NCBI GenBank assembly: GCA_026391695.1
Contig: JAPLDP010000042.1
Coordinates: 16,987-80,986 of the forward strand
DNA length: 64,000 nt
Direction: 5' to 3'
Source: Bacteroidota bacterium
Lineage (GTDB): Bacteria; Bacteroidota; Bacteroidia; Bacteroidales; JAGONC01
Made by a program: the position numbers and the translations under genes. Positions within the stretch are counted from its first letter, which is position 1. Every line of letters starts with the position of its first letter. Shown piece by piece: positions 53,465 through 62,517 of this stretch. A model generated the notes under the pieces. The model was not told the origin of the DNA, did no database searches, and worked only from the letters and a program-made list of their open reading frames with translations.

Positions 53465-55123
53465 CTATACCTCAACAACTGTTTCTCCCCAAGTATATGG
53501 TAAATACACTGTAAATCTGCTTCCTTCTCCTGGTGTGCTTCTAACCATGATTGTTCCACCGTTGGCTGTAACTATAGCTTTCACATAACTCAATCCCAAT
53601 CCAAAGCCTTTTACATTATGCACATTACCGGAACTTGCCTGTAAAATTTATCGAATATCTTGCTCTGCATTGCAGCATTCATGCCTATACCTTTGTCTTC
53701 GACATAAATATATATCCCTTTTGTATTACTATAAGTTCCGACTTTAATATCAGGTTTGCCGTCCGAATACTTAATTGCATTGTCAAGTAGATTATAAATG
53801 ATATTGGTAAAATGAACTTTGTCAGTATAAGTACTGAATTTTTCCGACTCAAGAAATGATTCAATCTTACCTTCTTTTCTTTCGATCTGGATGTATACGC
53901 TTTTGATGGCTGTTTTAATCAGGTCATGAATATCTGTAAGTTCAAACTTAAGTTTAAAGTCCTTTTTATCCAGGAGAGCCATCTGTAGGACATTTTCTAC
54001 CTGGCTGTTCATTCTCTTACTTTCCTCTTTGATAATACCAGAGAAATATATGACCTGGTTCATATTGTTGTAAACCTTTTCGTTTGATAGGGAATCAGCA
54101 GCTAAAGAGATAGTAGCAATTGGAGTTTTAAACTCATGTGTCATGTTGTTGATGAAATCCGATTTGATTTCAGATATCTTTTTCTGTCGAAAAATGAGCA
54201 AGAGCGTTAATGTAAAAGTGATAATAATAAAGAAGGTAAAAAATGATGATCCAGCCATTAGAAATGCCAATGATTTATAAACATGCCGCTTTTTATCAGG
54301 AAAATCCAGGATAAGGGAATTCTCTCTTTCTATAATGTCATTGGGAAAAAGATTTACCTTATACATTGAACCAGTCATACTGGCAATGAACCCGGCCGTC
54401 TGAATAACCGAATTAGTAACAGTATCACTGTTTGTAATGGCGTATTCAAAAGGAATTTCTATGCCATTATAAGAAAGCGAGTTTTGAATTATTTGTTTAA
54501 GAATCGTTGTATCAAGACGATCTTCTATTGATTTGTGCCGACTAGCCACCTCTACCACCATTCTTTCAAAAACCATTTCAAGATCTTTTGACTTTCTGTT
54601 AATCCTTTTCATCTGATTTCCAACAGTAAGATATACCGAATCCTTCTGGTTCTCCTTGGTAATTACTGTCACACCCTGGCTTTCCTTATTTAAATGAATG
54701 GTATCCAGAGAATAGTTGCATGAATGTATATTTAAACCAACCACTGTACTGTCATCTCCGGGTTGTTCCCTCAAGACAAAGATATTGCGTGTAGTATCAC
54801 CTTGAATTTTATCAGCAACAAAACAGGAATTCCCTTGCGTATCCATGATCGTTATGCTTGATATATAGCTATGTCTGTCATCATTTGCAAATAGATAGGT
54901 CGAATCAGTACCAGGATTTTGAAGCTTCCCTTCAATCATTTTAGCGTTCTCAGTGGCTTCCAGCTTTTTTACAGTTATCCGAAGCGCCTCATTGACACTT
55001 CCTGTCGAATTGCTCTTCCTTTATTCTGATAGCATTTCTTATCCAGTATAATTGCACAGCTATAATTCCGGTCAAACTAATGCTCAGAAAAATGATAACA
55101 AGTATGATCCGTTTCTTATTCAT
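53465..55123 (-). pseudogene. Sensor histidine kinase with two frameshifts (likely sequence errors or recent decay)
   Basis: When joined, about 553 aa. From ATG 55123: membrane helix (IILVIIFLSISLTGIIAVQLYW), then, after one extra base near 55000, VNEALRITVKKLEATENA, a periplasmic sensor part, a second helix ([19 protein letters not shown]), HisKA with His in [14 protein letters not shown], and HATPase with [11 protein letters not shown] and DKGIGM. A missing base near 53638 breaks the frame before the last box; the continued frame reads [20 protein letters not shown] and ends at 53465. Its partner is the regulator 85 bp downstream. Confidence 0.85.
53611..54939 (-). CDS. Sensor histidine kinase, main open frame
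   Basis: 442-codon frame holding most of the sensor region, second membrane helix, HisKA and the N and G1 boxes of the ATPase domain. The last few codons (QVPVMCIM) are frameshift artefact. See the whole-gene entry. Confidence 0.8.
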   Translation of the reverse strand: MIEGKLQNPGTDSTYLFANDDRHSYISSITIMDTQGNSCFVADKIQGDTTRNIFVLREQPGDDSTVVGLNIHSCNYSLDTIHLNKESQGVTVITKENQKDSVYLTVGNQMKRINRKSKDLEMVFERMVVEVASRHKSIEDRLDTTILKQIIQNSLSYNGIEIPFEYAITNSDTVTNSVIQTAGFIASMTGSMYKVNLFPNDIIERENSLILDFPDKKRHVYKSLAFLMAGSSFFTFFIIITFTLTLLLIFRQKKISEIKSDFINNMTHEFKTPIATISLAADSLSNEKVYNNMNQVIYFSGIIKEESKRMNSQVENVLQMALLDKKDFKLKFELTDIHDLIKTAIKSVYIQIERKEGKIESFLESEKFSTYTDKVHFTNIIYNLLDNAIKYSDGKPDIKVGTYSNTKGIYIYVEDKGIGMNAAMQSKIFDKFYRQVPVMCIM

Positions 55124-55127
55124 GTGC

Positions 55128-55135
55128 CAAATTTA
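55128..55135 (-). promoter_or_regulatory. -7 element before the kinase gene
   Basis: TAAATTTG on the minus strand ends 4 bases before the ATG, the same spacing as for guaA; a leaderless transcript is possible. Confidence 0.4.
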
Positions 55136-55142
55136 TAAATTA

Positions 55143-55198
55143 TTAACTATCAGCATGAAACTTTAACCTCGCATTAACCTTTTTTAACTGTCCTTAAC
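55143..55198. promoter_or_regulatory. Phased TTAAC direct-repeat array (candidate response-regulator operator)
   Basis: Plus-strand TTAAC occurs at 55143, 55163, 55174, 55184 and 55194. The spacing is 20, 11, 10 and 10, that is, one or two helix turns. It lies between the kinase promoter and the cargo-gene promoter (-7 at 55221), where the -33 element would be. PhoB-family regulators bind such head-to-tail repeats. Confidence 0.65.
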
Positions 55199-55220
55199 AT
55201 TTCATTTTAAATTCAGTGAA

Positions 55221-55228
55221 TAGTTTTG
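55221..55228 (+). promoter_or_regulatory. -7 element before the T9SS cargo gene
   Basis: TAGTTTTG, TAnnTTTG match, 36 bases before ATG 55265; it supports that start over the GTG-like opening at 55226. Confidence 0.5.
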
Positions 55229-55264
55229 TCTCATCAAATTGTCAAACCAATAAAAATAAACTTT

Positions 55265-56404
55265 ATGAAAACAACAAATTTATTCTGGCAGGTCATTTTT
55301 ATAATTGCTTCGATAGCCTTTACATTAACATTCGGAAAGGCATGGGCTCAAGATCATAAATGTGAAACAAAAACCATTAAGATGGTGGTTGCAGATAATA
55401 ATGGTAAAGTCATAGTCATTGACACAACGTGCTCGTTGAACGGGGATGAGAACATAGAAAAAGCCATTAAAAAACTTACAAGCTCTATTCATGAATGTTC
55501 AGGTGACAAATTAAATAATGGCGCTATCAGAATTTTCGTCACAGTAACTGAAGAAGGAGATTCAAGCACTAATCAACTTTGCATAATGACGTCAAAAAAA
55601 TCCGTAATCGAGGGAGATTCCTGTTTACAACATATTTGTATTACCAAAAAAGGTGACACCAAAATCGAAGGGGATTCCACCATAAAACACTTTACTATTA
55701 AGACAATTGATGACCCGAAAATTAAAAATGAAATCAATAAATCAGAAACTATAACAATTGGAGAGGGGGGGGACGGAGAGATCATTTTATATTGTGGAGA
55801 TGACGCCGATAAAACTGATAATAAAAAAATTAAAAAAATTGTATATGTAAAAGAAGGTGAAAACAAAACTGCGGATAAGACCTGTAGAGTTGTCGCCCTA
55901 AAAAAAGATGACCAACTTATGGAGATTAGTGAAGATACAAGGAACTATACTATCGTTGTTATGGCCCAATGCGGCGATTCACTTTTAAAGAAATTGGATG
56001 AGCCCGGTAAAGCTGATATATATTCTCACAGATCAAAAGAGCAGATAATAATAATTTCTTCTTGTACCATGAATGAACTTGAAGAACGCGAGAAATCAAA
56101 ACTTAAAGATTCTGGATTAAAATTTGAAACGACTCCCGAAAAGGAGCTTGACATCGATGACCTGTTATTTTTCCCGAATCCTAATAATGGGAAATTCTCA
56201 TTGAGTTTCTCATCAGCTATTAACTCCAACACTTCAATAAATATTATTGATAGCAACGGGAAAGTGGTATATTCTGAAGAACTCGGCCAATTCTCAGGAA
56301 AATACAATAAGGAAATTGATATATCCTCTTTTGACAAAGGCGCATATTTTCTCCAGATAACACAAGGAGAGAAGACATGCACAAAGAAGATTATTGTCTA
56401 CTAA
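55265..56404 (+). CDS. T9SS cargo protein with C-terminal sorting domain
   Basis: About 379 aa. Signal peptide (VIFIIASIAFTLTFGKAWA). The body is low-complexity, Lys/Asp/Glu-rich with repeated short motifs (IEGDSCLQHICITKKGDTK and IEGDSTIKHFTIKT), i.e. an imperfect beta-type repeat. The C-terminal ~75 residues are a type A sorting domain (FFPNPNNGKFSLSF, IDISSFDKGAYFLQI, KKIIVY). It is therefore exported by T9SS and probably attached to the surface. The function of the body is unknown. It diverges from the kinase gene and probably belongs to the regulator's target set. Confidence 0.85.
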   Translation: MKTTNLFWQVIFIIASIAFTLTFGKAWAQDHKCETKTIKMVVADNNGKVIVIDTTCSLNGDENIEKAIKKLTSSIHECSGDKLNNGAIRIFVTVTEEGDSSTNQLCIMTSKKSVIEGDSCLQHICITKKGDTKIEGDSTIKHFTIKTIDDPKIKNEINKSETITIGEGGDGEIILYCGDDADKTDNKKIKKIVYVKEGENKTADKTCRVVALKKDDQLMEISEDTRNYTIVVMAQCGDSLLKKLDEPGKADIYSHRSKEQIIIISSCTMNELEEREKSKLKDSGLKFETTPEKELDIDDLLFFPNPNNGKFSLSFSSAINSNTSINIIDSNGKVVYSEELGQFSGKYNKEIDISSFDKGAYFLQITQGEKTCTKKIIVY

Positions 56405-56431
56405 TAAAGCCTTTATATCTAATTCTTCAAG

Positions 56432-56467
56432 CCCTATTAAGGTTCGAATCCTTTATAGGGTTTTTTT
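56432..56467 (+). terminator. Terminator after the T9SS cargo gene
   Basis: Stem CCCTATTAAGG / CCTTTATAGGG (one mismatch) around the loop TTCGAAT, followed by seven T. It ends the cargo transcript 28 bases after the stop. Confidence 0.85.
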
Positions 56468-56620
56468 GTACAATTTTTCAGATCTCATGTAGGGATTCTT
56501 TTGCTGTGGAGAATTTACTATTATTCATGTTTCATCTGCCTCCGACTTCATCCATAATTCTTTTTATCTTACGTTAAACAAAACAGGAATGACAAATTGT
56601 GATCATTTCTGTGATTTTGG

Positions 56621-56628
56621 TAATTTTG
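56621..56628 (+). promoter_or_regulatory. -7 element before the CotH-like gene
   Basis: TAATTTTG, TAnnTTTG match, 31 bases before GTG 56659; it lies inside the longer frame and argues for the shorter start. Confidence 0.4.
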
Positions 56629-56658
56629 ATGGTTTGTACTAACCAAAATATTCTTACT

Positions 56659-57756
56659 GTGAGAAAACAGGTATTTTTCATTTTCGTATTATTACTGTTC
56701 AATACATCATCCTCCATCTCCCAATCCATCATCGCTAAGTCAGATTCCTTAGTCAATCCACAAATTTCTCAAAAATCTGATGCGAATGACTTTTTGAAGT
56801 CAGATGAGATCTTTACCCTTACCCTGATTACGGATTTCAAAAATATTTTTACTGAAATAAAAAAGCAATCCGACACTGTATATCATAACGGAATGGTTCT
56901 TTATACCTTGAATGATGACATTATCGATACAGTAAAAGTGAAAGTAAAACCAAGGGGAACGTACAGGAAGGACCCTAAACACTGTGCTTTTCCGCCTCTA
57001 TTTGTGAAATTCTCTGATAAACAGACAAAAAATACGCCTTTTGAAGACATAGGTCGCCTCAAACTTGTTACACACTGTAGCAATACACAACAGGTTTTTG
57101 ATCAGTATGTTCTAAGGGAATATTTAGTTTATAAAATTTATAATTTATTGACGGATAGCAGTTTTCATGTTCGTTTGTTAAGTATCACATACAAAGACAT
57201 AGAAGGTAACATGGAACCTATAACCCGCTATGGTTTTTTTATTGAAGATGAAGATCTGATGGCACCAAGAATAGGAGGGAAGATCATAGAAATTAAAAAT
57301 ATTCATCAGGACAGGACTAATTACAACCTAATTAACCTGCTTGCTCTCTTTGAATTCATGGTTGGCAATCCTGACTGGGATGTATCCTTGCAGCACAACA
57401 TCAAAATTGTACAGACAAGTCCTTTTGAATTACCCTTGGCTGTTCCGTATGATTTTGATTACTGCGGAATTGTCAATACCAAATATGCCGCACCTGCTGA
57501 GGAACTGAACATATCCTCGGTCACCGAAAGAGTATTCAGGGGATTCTGCCGTACTCCGGAAGAATTTGCAATGACATTCAATAAATTCCGTTCGTTAAAA
57601 GAACAGATCTATAATCTTTACGGCAACCTTCAACCCCTTGATGAGGGCAGCAGATATTGGTCATTAAAGTACCTCGATCAGTTTTACGAAATCATCGATA
57701 GTCCGATAAAGGTGAAAAAAGAAATCCTCGACACATGTTGGCCAAACCGAAAGTAA
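56659..57756 (+). CDS. Secreted CotH-kinase-like protein
   Basis: About 365 aa from GTG 56659, giving signal peptide QVFFIFVLLLFNTSSSISQS; a GTG at 56599 lies upstream of the promoter. The N-terminal beta region KVKPRGTYRKDPKHC resembles the RGRGNS-type motif of CotH. A later kinase-like pair is present: GNPDWDVSLQHNI (catalytic-loop-like) and PYDFDYCGI (metal-binding DFD). CotH proteins are atypical secreted kinases, in spores and in cellulosomal or gut bacteria. The match is motif-level; I cannot confirm it. The ankyrin-phosphatase gene follows after 43 bp. Confidence 0.6.
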   Translation: MRKQVFFIFVLLLFNTSSSISQSIIAKSDSLVNPQISQKSDANDFLKSDEIFTLTLITDFKNIFTEIKKQSDTVYHNGMVLYTLNDDIIDTVKVKVKPRGTYRKDPKHCAFPPLFVKFSDKQTKNTPFEDIGRLKLVTHCSNTQQVFDQYVLREYLVYKIYNLLTDSSFHVRLLSITYKDIEGNMEPITRYGFFIEDEDLMAPRIGGKIIEIKNIHQDRTNYNLINLLALFEFMVGNPDWDVSLQHNIKIVQTSPFELPLAVPYDFDYCGIVNTKYAAPAEELNISSVTERVFRGFCRTPEEFAMTFNKFRSLKEQIYNLYGNLQPLDEGSRYWSLKYLDQFYEIIDSPIKVKKEILDTCWPNRK

Positions 57757-57799
57757 TTATTTAATAAATAGAATATAGATAATTGATAATTAACTCTTA

Positions 57800-59437
57800 A
57801 TGATCAAAAAATTATTTACTTGTTGGATGCAAAGTTGGGCGAATTGGCTGATCCTCATTTTTATATGTTTATGTAACAATTTATTATTGTCCGCAGGTGG
57901 AGATGAAAAAGCTATTTTCAAAGCAATTAAAAATGGGGATACGATCACATTAAAATCTTTAATGAAAAACGATGCTGTTAATCAGTATTTTGGTAAGAAA
58001 AAGGATAAAACTCTGCTACACCAGGCTATTGTGGCAAACCAGTTGACAGTAGTCATTTTTCTGGTTGAAAACGAAGCAGATATTGAATTGGCTACCAAAG
58101 GATTGACACCACTCATGGATGCAGCCAACCTGAACCGGCTTGAAATTGCCCATTTTCTTTTAAATCGGGGTGCAAGTGTAGATGCAACCGATGCAAAGGA
58201 TAATACAGCTCTCTTCTATTCTGCCCGTTATGCATCACTCAGAATGACACGCCTTTTGGTTCAACGAGGTGCTGATGTCAAACATAAAAATTACCATAAC
58301 CTGATGGCTTTGGATAATGCTGTCGCAAGCAATAAGGATGCTATTGCAGAGTATCTCACTACAATGATTGAACGTAAGGATACATACCGAAATAGTCCTG
58401 ACTATTCCGATGGACCTCATGTTCTTTGGGAAGAGGATGGCCCTATCAGAGTCTATTATTTTAACAGGGGCAGTTCGGAAAACATGACATTGCTAATCGA
58501 TCATTATTTTGGGAAAAAAGAAGATGAAGTCATTCCGTTCCGGGGATTTTCTTATGATACCACGGCTTCATATCAGATATACCGGACGTTATTTAACCAA
58601 AAGTCCCAATTCGAAAACGTAGGTAAAATCTTGGCTATTGGTGACAGGCATGGATATTATGATTCTCTTGTCGATTTCTTAAGGAATAATGCTGTCATTG
58701 ATGACAAACTTGACTGGACGTGGGGAAGTGGGCATCTTCTTTTTACTGGAGATTTGTTCGATAGGGGTGACAAAGTCACTGAGATTCTTTGGCTGATCTA
58801 TAAACTGGAAAGACAGGCCAGGGCTGCAGGAGGGGATGTTCATGTTCTTCTCGGCAATCATGAACTGATGAACATTACAAACGACCTGCAGTATAACTCA
58901 CCAAAATACCAATTCTTCAGCACTTACTTTGATATCAACTATTCACAGCTTTATACTTCGAATACTGTTCTTGGCCAATGGTTAAGATCAAAAAACATAG
59001 CCGTTAAAATCAATGACATCCTTTTTATTCATGGAGGAATATCTCCACAATTATTTGATTATAAACTCTCTATTGACACGATCAATGAATATATATCAAA
59101 TTTTTTACAGGGTAAAATTTTAAAAGATAACGATAATCTGGTCAATTTCTTGCTATTTACTTATGGCCCCTTCTGGTACAGGGGATATTTCACGGATGGA
59201 ACTAATCCTCCGGAAATAACGGTTGACCTCTTAGATCAAATTTTGAATTTCTATGGAGTGAATTATATGGTCATTGGACACACCGATGTGCATAAGATCA
59301 CACCTATCTTTAATAATAAAATTTTCCCGATCGATATACCTTTCGAGTTTAAAGAATTCAGACAACAAGGATTGCTCATTGAGAAACAGCAATTCTTTAA
59401 ACTTTACTCTGACGGAAAAAGGATTCTTCTTTTCTGA
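57800..59437 (+). CDS. Exported ankyrin-repeat / PPP-type metallophosphatase fusion
   Basis: 545 aa. Signal peptide or anchor (WLILIFICLCNNLLLSA), then about four or five ankyrin repeats (30-190: TLLHQAIVANQLTVVIFLVENEADIE, TPLMDAANLNRLEIAHFLLNRGA). A PPP-type phosphatase domain follows with all five motifs: GDRHG at 281-285, GDLFDRG, GNHEL, HGG and IGHTDVH. It resembles Shewanella-like protein phosphatases. GDRHG has Arg where GDIHG/GDVHG is usual. An extracytoplasmic location is inferred. It lies 43 bp after the CotH-like kinase gene. Confidence 0.85.
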   Translation: MIKKLFTCWMQSWANWLILIFICLCNNLLLSAGGDEKAIFKAIKNGDTITLKSLMKNDAVNQYFGKKKDKTLLHQAIVANQLTVVIFLVENEADIELATKGLTPLMDAANLNRLEIAHFLLNRGASVDATDAKDNTALFYSARYASLRMTRLLVQRGADVKHKNYHNLMALDNAVASNKDAIAEYLTTMIERKDTYRNSPDYSDGPHVLWEEDGPIRVYYFNRGSSENMTLLIDHYFGKKEDEVIPFRGFSYDTTASYQIYRTLFNQKSQFENVGKILAIGDRHGYYDSLVDFLRNNAVIDDKLDWTWGSGHLLFTGDLFDRGDKVTEILWLIYKLERQARAAGGDVHVLLGNHELMNITNDLQYNSPKYQFFSTYFDINYSQLYTSNTVLGQWLRSKNIAVKINDILFIHGGISPQLFDYKLSIDTINEYISNFLQGKILKDNDNLVNFLLFTYGPFWYRGYFTDGTNPPEITVDLLDQILNFYGVNYMVIGHTDVHKITPIFNNKIFPIDIPFEFKEFRQQGLLIEKQQFFKLYSDGKRILLF

Positions 59438-59635
59438 TTATAAAAAAATAATTTGATATTTTCATTAATATTCATTATTTTAGCATTAGATTCTTGGTGA
59501 TTATCTATATCTTGATACTGAAAGAATCCTATTTATTATTTTCTGGTAATAATTGTATTTCTGTTTGTTGTATAATATGTCGCTAACAAAGAATATTTAA
59601 TTTGAGTTTAATATCTCTTTGGGAAATAAATTATC

Positions 59636-60559
59636 ATGAAGCAAAAAAATCTTTCCCGTCGTTCATTTATAAAAGCCGGTGCAATGATCACAGCTGGAAC
59701 AATCATTAGCACTTCACTTAAACCATGGTTTTTATTTGGAAATTCTGCACGCCCTTTTCCTGATATTTCAGTAGCCAAAGGATCAGATTATTACAATGCA
59801 ACCATTAAAGCCATTGAAGGAATAGGAGGTATCAGCAGATTTGTGAACAGGAATGCTCGCATAGCTCTGCTTATCAGCCCGGATTGGGAAAAACCTGGAA
59901 CATATACCAGTCCAGATGTCGCCCTGGCTGTTGTCAGGCTATGTTTTGATGCAGGTGCCAGGGAGGTAATATGTTTAAAAGGACCCCCTGACGATTACTG
60001 GAGCAGAAGTAGCAGATTCAAGGAAAATGCTGACATCATTAGGCTCATAAAGACAGGGACCAGGTCAGGACAAGTTGCTATTCCTAAGGGAATTAAACTT
60101 AAAAATGTGGAAATTGTTCCTGAAATGACCCAGTGTGATGTGTTCATCAACATCCCAATTTCAAAGAATCATAAAGGCACTCACTTTACCGGTAACCTCA
60201 AAAATATGATGGGTGCCTGCCCTTATTCAACCAATAAGTTCTTCCATAAGGGTCCGGGCGGTTATGCCGACATCCCACATCTGTCACAATGCATTGCCGA
60301 CCTGAACCTGGTCAGATCTCCTCATCTTTGCATAGTCGATACGACAGAAGTCATCATAACCAATGGTCCTGCCGGACCTGGAGAAATTATCAAACCTCAG
60401 ACTGTATCAGCTGGCACTGATCCTGTTGCGATGGACGCTTTCACAGCAAAACTTATTGGAATCGATCCTAATAATATCCTGATGATAAAAATGGCCCAGG
60501 ATCATGGTATCGGATCCATGAATCTATCTAATCTGAATATCCGGCAGATAGAGATATAA
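59636..60559 (+). CDS. DUF362 protein with Tat signal
   Basis: 307 aa. The start MKQKNLSRRSFIKAGAMITAG is a twin-arginine signal (SRRSFIK) and implies export of a folded protein, perhaps with a cofactor. The DUF362 core contains ICLKGPPDDYWSRSS, VFINIPISKNHKGTHFTGNLKNMMG (family signature K-x-H...K-N-x-M-G) and AGTDPVAMDAFTAKLIG. Function unknown; some members carry iron-sulfur clusters, but no ferredoxin-type cysteines are seen here. It starts a three-gene run with DUF6599-like and SRPBCC-GyrI genes. Confidence 0.88.
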   Translation: MKQKNLSRRSFIKAGAMITAGTIISTSLKPWFLFGNSARPFPDISVAKGSDYYNATIKAIEGIGGISRFVNRNARIALLISPDWEKPGTYTSPDVALAVVRLCFDAGAREVICLKGPPDDYWSRSSRFKENADIIRLIKTGTRSGQVAIPKGIKLKNVEIVPEMTQCDVFINIPISKNHKGTHFTGNLKNMMGACPYSTNKFFHKGPGGYADIPHLSQCIADLNLVRSPHLCIVDTTEVIITNGPAGPGEIIKPQTVSAGTDPVAMDAFTAKLIGIDPNNILMIKMAQDHGIGSMNLSNLNIRQIEI

Positions 60560-60577
60560 TCTGTATTAAATACACTT

Positions 60578-61507
60578 ATGAAAGTATTCAGGATAGCTTA
60601 TTTGTGCACTCTGCTGCAAACGATTTTAATGTGTCACGCTATTCAAGGCCAGACTGGAAATGATTCTCTTTCACTATACTCGCTTGTATCCATAGAATTT
60701 GACGATTGGAAAATGATAGATCGACCTGAACTATTTGTTGGGGAACAACTATTCAGTTTTATTGATGGCGGTGCAGATATTTATATGGAATTCGGATTTG
60801 ATAAAGTCTTGGCTGTTAAATACTCAAATAATGCCAAGGACATCATTCAGGTTGAAATTTATGAAATGATTGATAACAAAGCTGCGTACGGCATTTTCAC
60901 GTCAATGTCATCACCAAAAGGTATAAAAGTTGACTATGGCCATGATGCATTGTTTTTCAATTATTACCTGATATTCTGGAAAGGCAGCTATTATGTTACA
61001 ATTAGCGGAAATAATACAAAACAGGAAGTCATTGACGGGATTAAAAAAATTGGCAAATCCATAGATGAGGAAATCACATGCACTTCTGAAAAATCGGAAC
61101 TTATTAATTTGCTATCTCTTGAAAACGTCAGCTTTGATGATGTTAAATATATGAGAGGTAATATTGCATTAGATAGCTTTTACATTTTCGATGTCGGCGA
61201 TGTTCTTGGCATCAGGGAAGCTGTTGCTGGAAAAAACGAACAATATATTCTTATGGTCATAAAATATAATGATTCAAACGAAAGTCTCTACTGGTTAAAT
61301 AGTTGTAAATCCAGGTTGAAAGGTAACCCCAAATATCTGGATTTCGATGAATTCTATGGTGGCTTTATCACCAGAAATAATTATTCTGAATTTCTTAGAT
61401 TCGAAGCATATAATAATTACATCCTGATAATGATCTGCTCTGATAAGAATGTTTTAGAACCCACAATTACAATGTTAAAAAATCGTATTGTTTTAACCAT
61501 TCCATAA
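60578..61507 (+). CDS. Secreted DUF6599-like protein
   Basis: 309 aa with a signal peptide (AYLCTLLQTILMCHAIQG). Residues ~45-130 show a pattern I associate with DUF6599: FSFIDGGADIYMEFGFDKVL, then VEIYEMIDNKAAYGIFTSM. This is recognised by pattern only. The rest is a repeat-like second half. Function unknown; it lies 19 bp after the DUF362 gene, a neighbourhood often seen for this family in my memory, which I cannot verify. Confidence 0.7.
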   Translation: MKVFRIAYLCTLLQTILMCHAIQGQTGNDSLSLYSLVSIEFDDWKMIDRPELFVGEQLFSFIDGGADIYMEFGFDKVLAVKYSNNAKDIIQVEIYEMIDNKAAYGIFTSMSSPKGIKVDYGHDALFFNYYLIFWKGSYYVTISGNNTKQEVIDGIKKIGKSIDEEITCTSEKSELINLLSLENVSFDDVKYMRGNIALDSFYIFDVGDVLGIREAVAGKNEQYILMVIKYNDSNESLYWLNSCKSRLKGNPKYLDFDEFYGGFITRNNYSEFLRFEAYNNYILIMICSDKNVLEPTITMLKNRIVLTIP

Positions 61508-61524
61508 CCGATAAATCACTAATA

Positions 61525-62517
61525 ATGAAAGCTTTAAAATTTACATTTATTGTCATTCTCATTTTAGTTAGTCTGTTTTTAATTGTTGCTTTGTTTCTAC
61601 CTTCAAAGGTTCATTTAGAAAGATCTCTGGAGATGACATGTCCGGCCTCAGAAATATTTGAAGAGGTTAATAATCTGCAGAACTGGTGTTCCTGGTCACC
61701 ATTCGAGGAGCAAGATACAGCAATGAGATTTGCGTTTGAAGGACCAGAGTCCGATGTAGGCGCTGTGATGAAATGGACAAGTCCCGTAGACGGTGCAGGT
61801 AAATTGACTATTGTTGAAAGCATACGGCCAACATACATTAAAGCTGCCCTTGACTTCATGGAAGCTGGAAAGGCCGAATGCGTATGGAAATTTACCGAAT
61901 CCGATACAGGTACAAAGGTTGTATGGTCTTTAGATATCGGAGATTTATCTTATCCCATTGGGAGATATTATGGGCTTGCTATGCCTGGTATGATGAAAAA
62001 GACTTACGACCTTGGATTGACAAACTTGAAAAATCTTTGCGAGAATTTACCGGAGATAGAAGGTGTAAAAATAATCAGGATTGATGCCCAACAGGTTCTG
62101 TTTATAAAAGACTCTTCGGATGCTTCTGGAATTGGTCTCAAAATGACTGAAATGTATGGTGAATTGATGGCGTATATGTCGGACAAAAAAATTGAGATTG
62201 CAGGTCATCCTTATGCCGCATTTTATACTTGGGATCCGACAAAACCCTTTGTTTTTGATGCAGGGATACCAGTTAGAAGTCCTGTACAAGGCGAGGGCAG
62301 AGTGAAAGCTGGTGAAATACACGCCGGTAAAGTGATTCTTGCTCCTTTTTATGGACCTTATGAAAAAACTGGTGAGCTGCACGTTACCATTCAAAAATAT
62401 CTTGAGCTGAAAAAATTGAGCTATACCGGTCCACCTTGGGAAGTGTATGTTACAGATCCAAAAACTGAAACAGATACTTCAAAATGGCTTACACTAATCT
62501 ATTACAGACTTCAGTGA
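61525..62517 (+). CDS. SRPBCC (START-like) plus GyrI-like domain protein
   Basis: 330 aa with an N-terminal membrane helix or signal (FIVILILVSLFLIVALFLP). Residues 30-170 form a START/SRPBCC-type lipid-binding domain (FEEVNNLQNWCSWSPF, MKWTSPVDGAGKLTIVE). Residues 180-330 are a GyrI/AraC-effector-binding-like domain (FYTWDPTKPFVFDAGIPV, KVILAPFYGPYEKTGELH, PPWEVYVTDPKT). Such fusions bind small hydrophobic ligands. Here it is probably periplasmic, not a transcription regulator, as no DNA-binding part exists. Convergent with the following gene with no gap. Confidence 0.85.
   Translation: MKALKFTFIVILILVSLFLIVALFLPSKVHLERSLEMTCPASEIFEEVNNLQNWCSWSPFEEQDTAMRFAFEGPESDVGAVMKWTSPVDGAGKLTIVESIRPTYIKAALDFMEAGKAECVWKFTESDTGTKVVWSLDIGDLSYPIGRYYGLAMPGMMKKTYDLGLTNLKNLCENLPEIEGVKIIRIDAQQVLFIKDSSDASGIGLKMTEMYGELMAYMSDKKIEIAGHPYAAFYTWDPTKPFVFDAGIPVRSPVQGEGRVKAGEIHAGKVILAPFYGPYEKTGELHVTIQKYLELKKLSYTGPPWEVYVTDPKTETDTSKWLTLIYYRLQ

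Noticed and set aside
56432..56460. tRNA T-arm-like sequence (GGTTCGAATCC) as a tRNA remnant or integration site
   Set aside because: It is the loop of a perfect terminator with a T tail directly after the cargo gene; no other tRNA arms are present.
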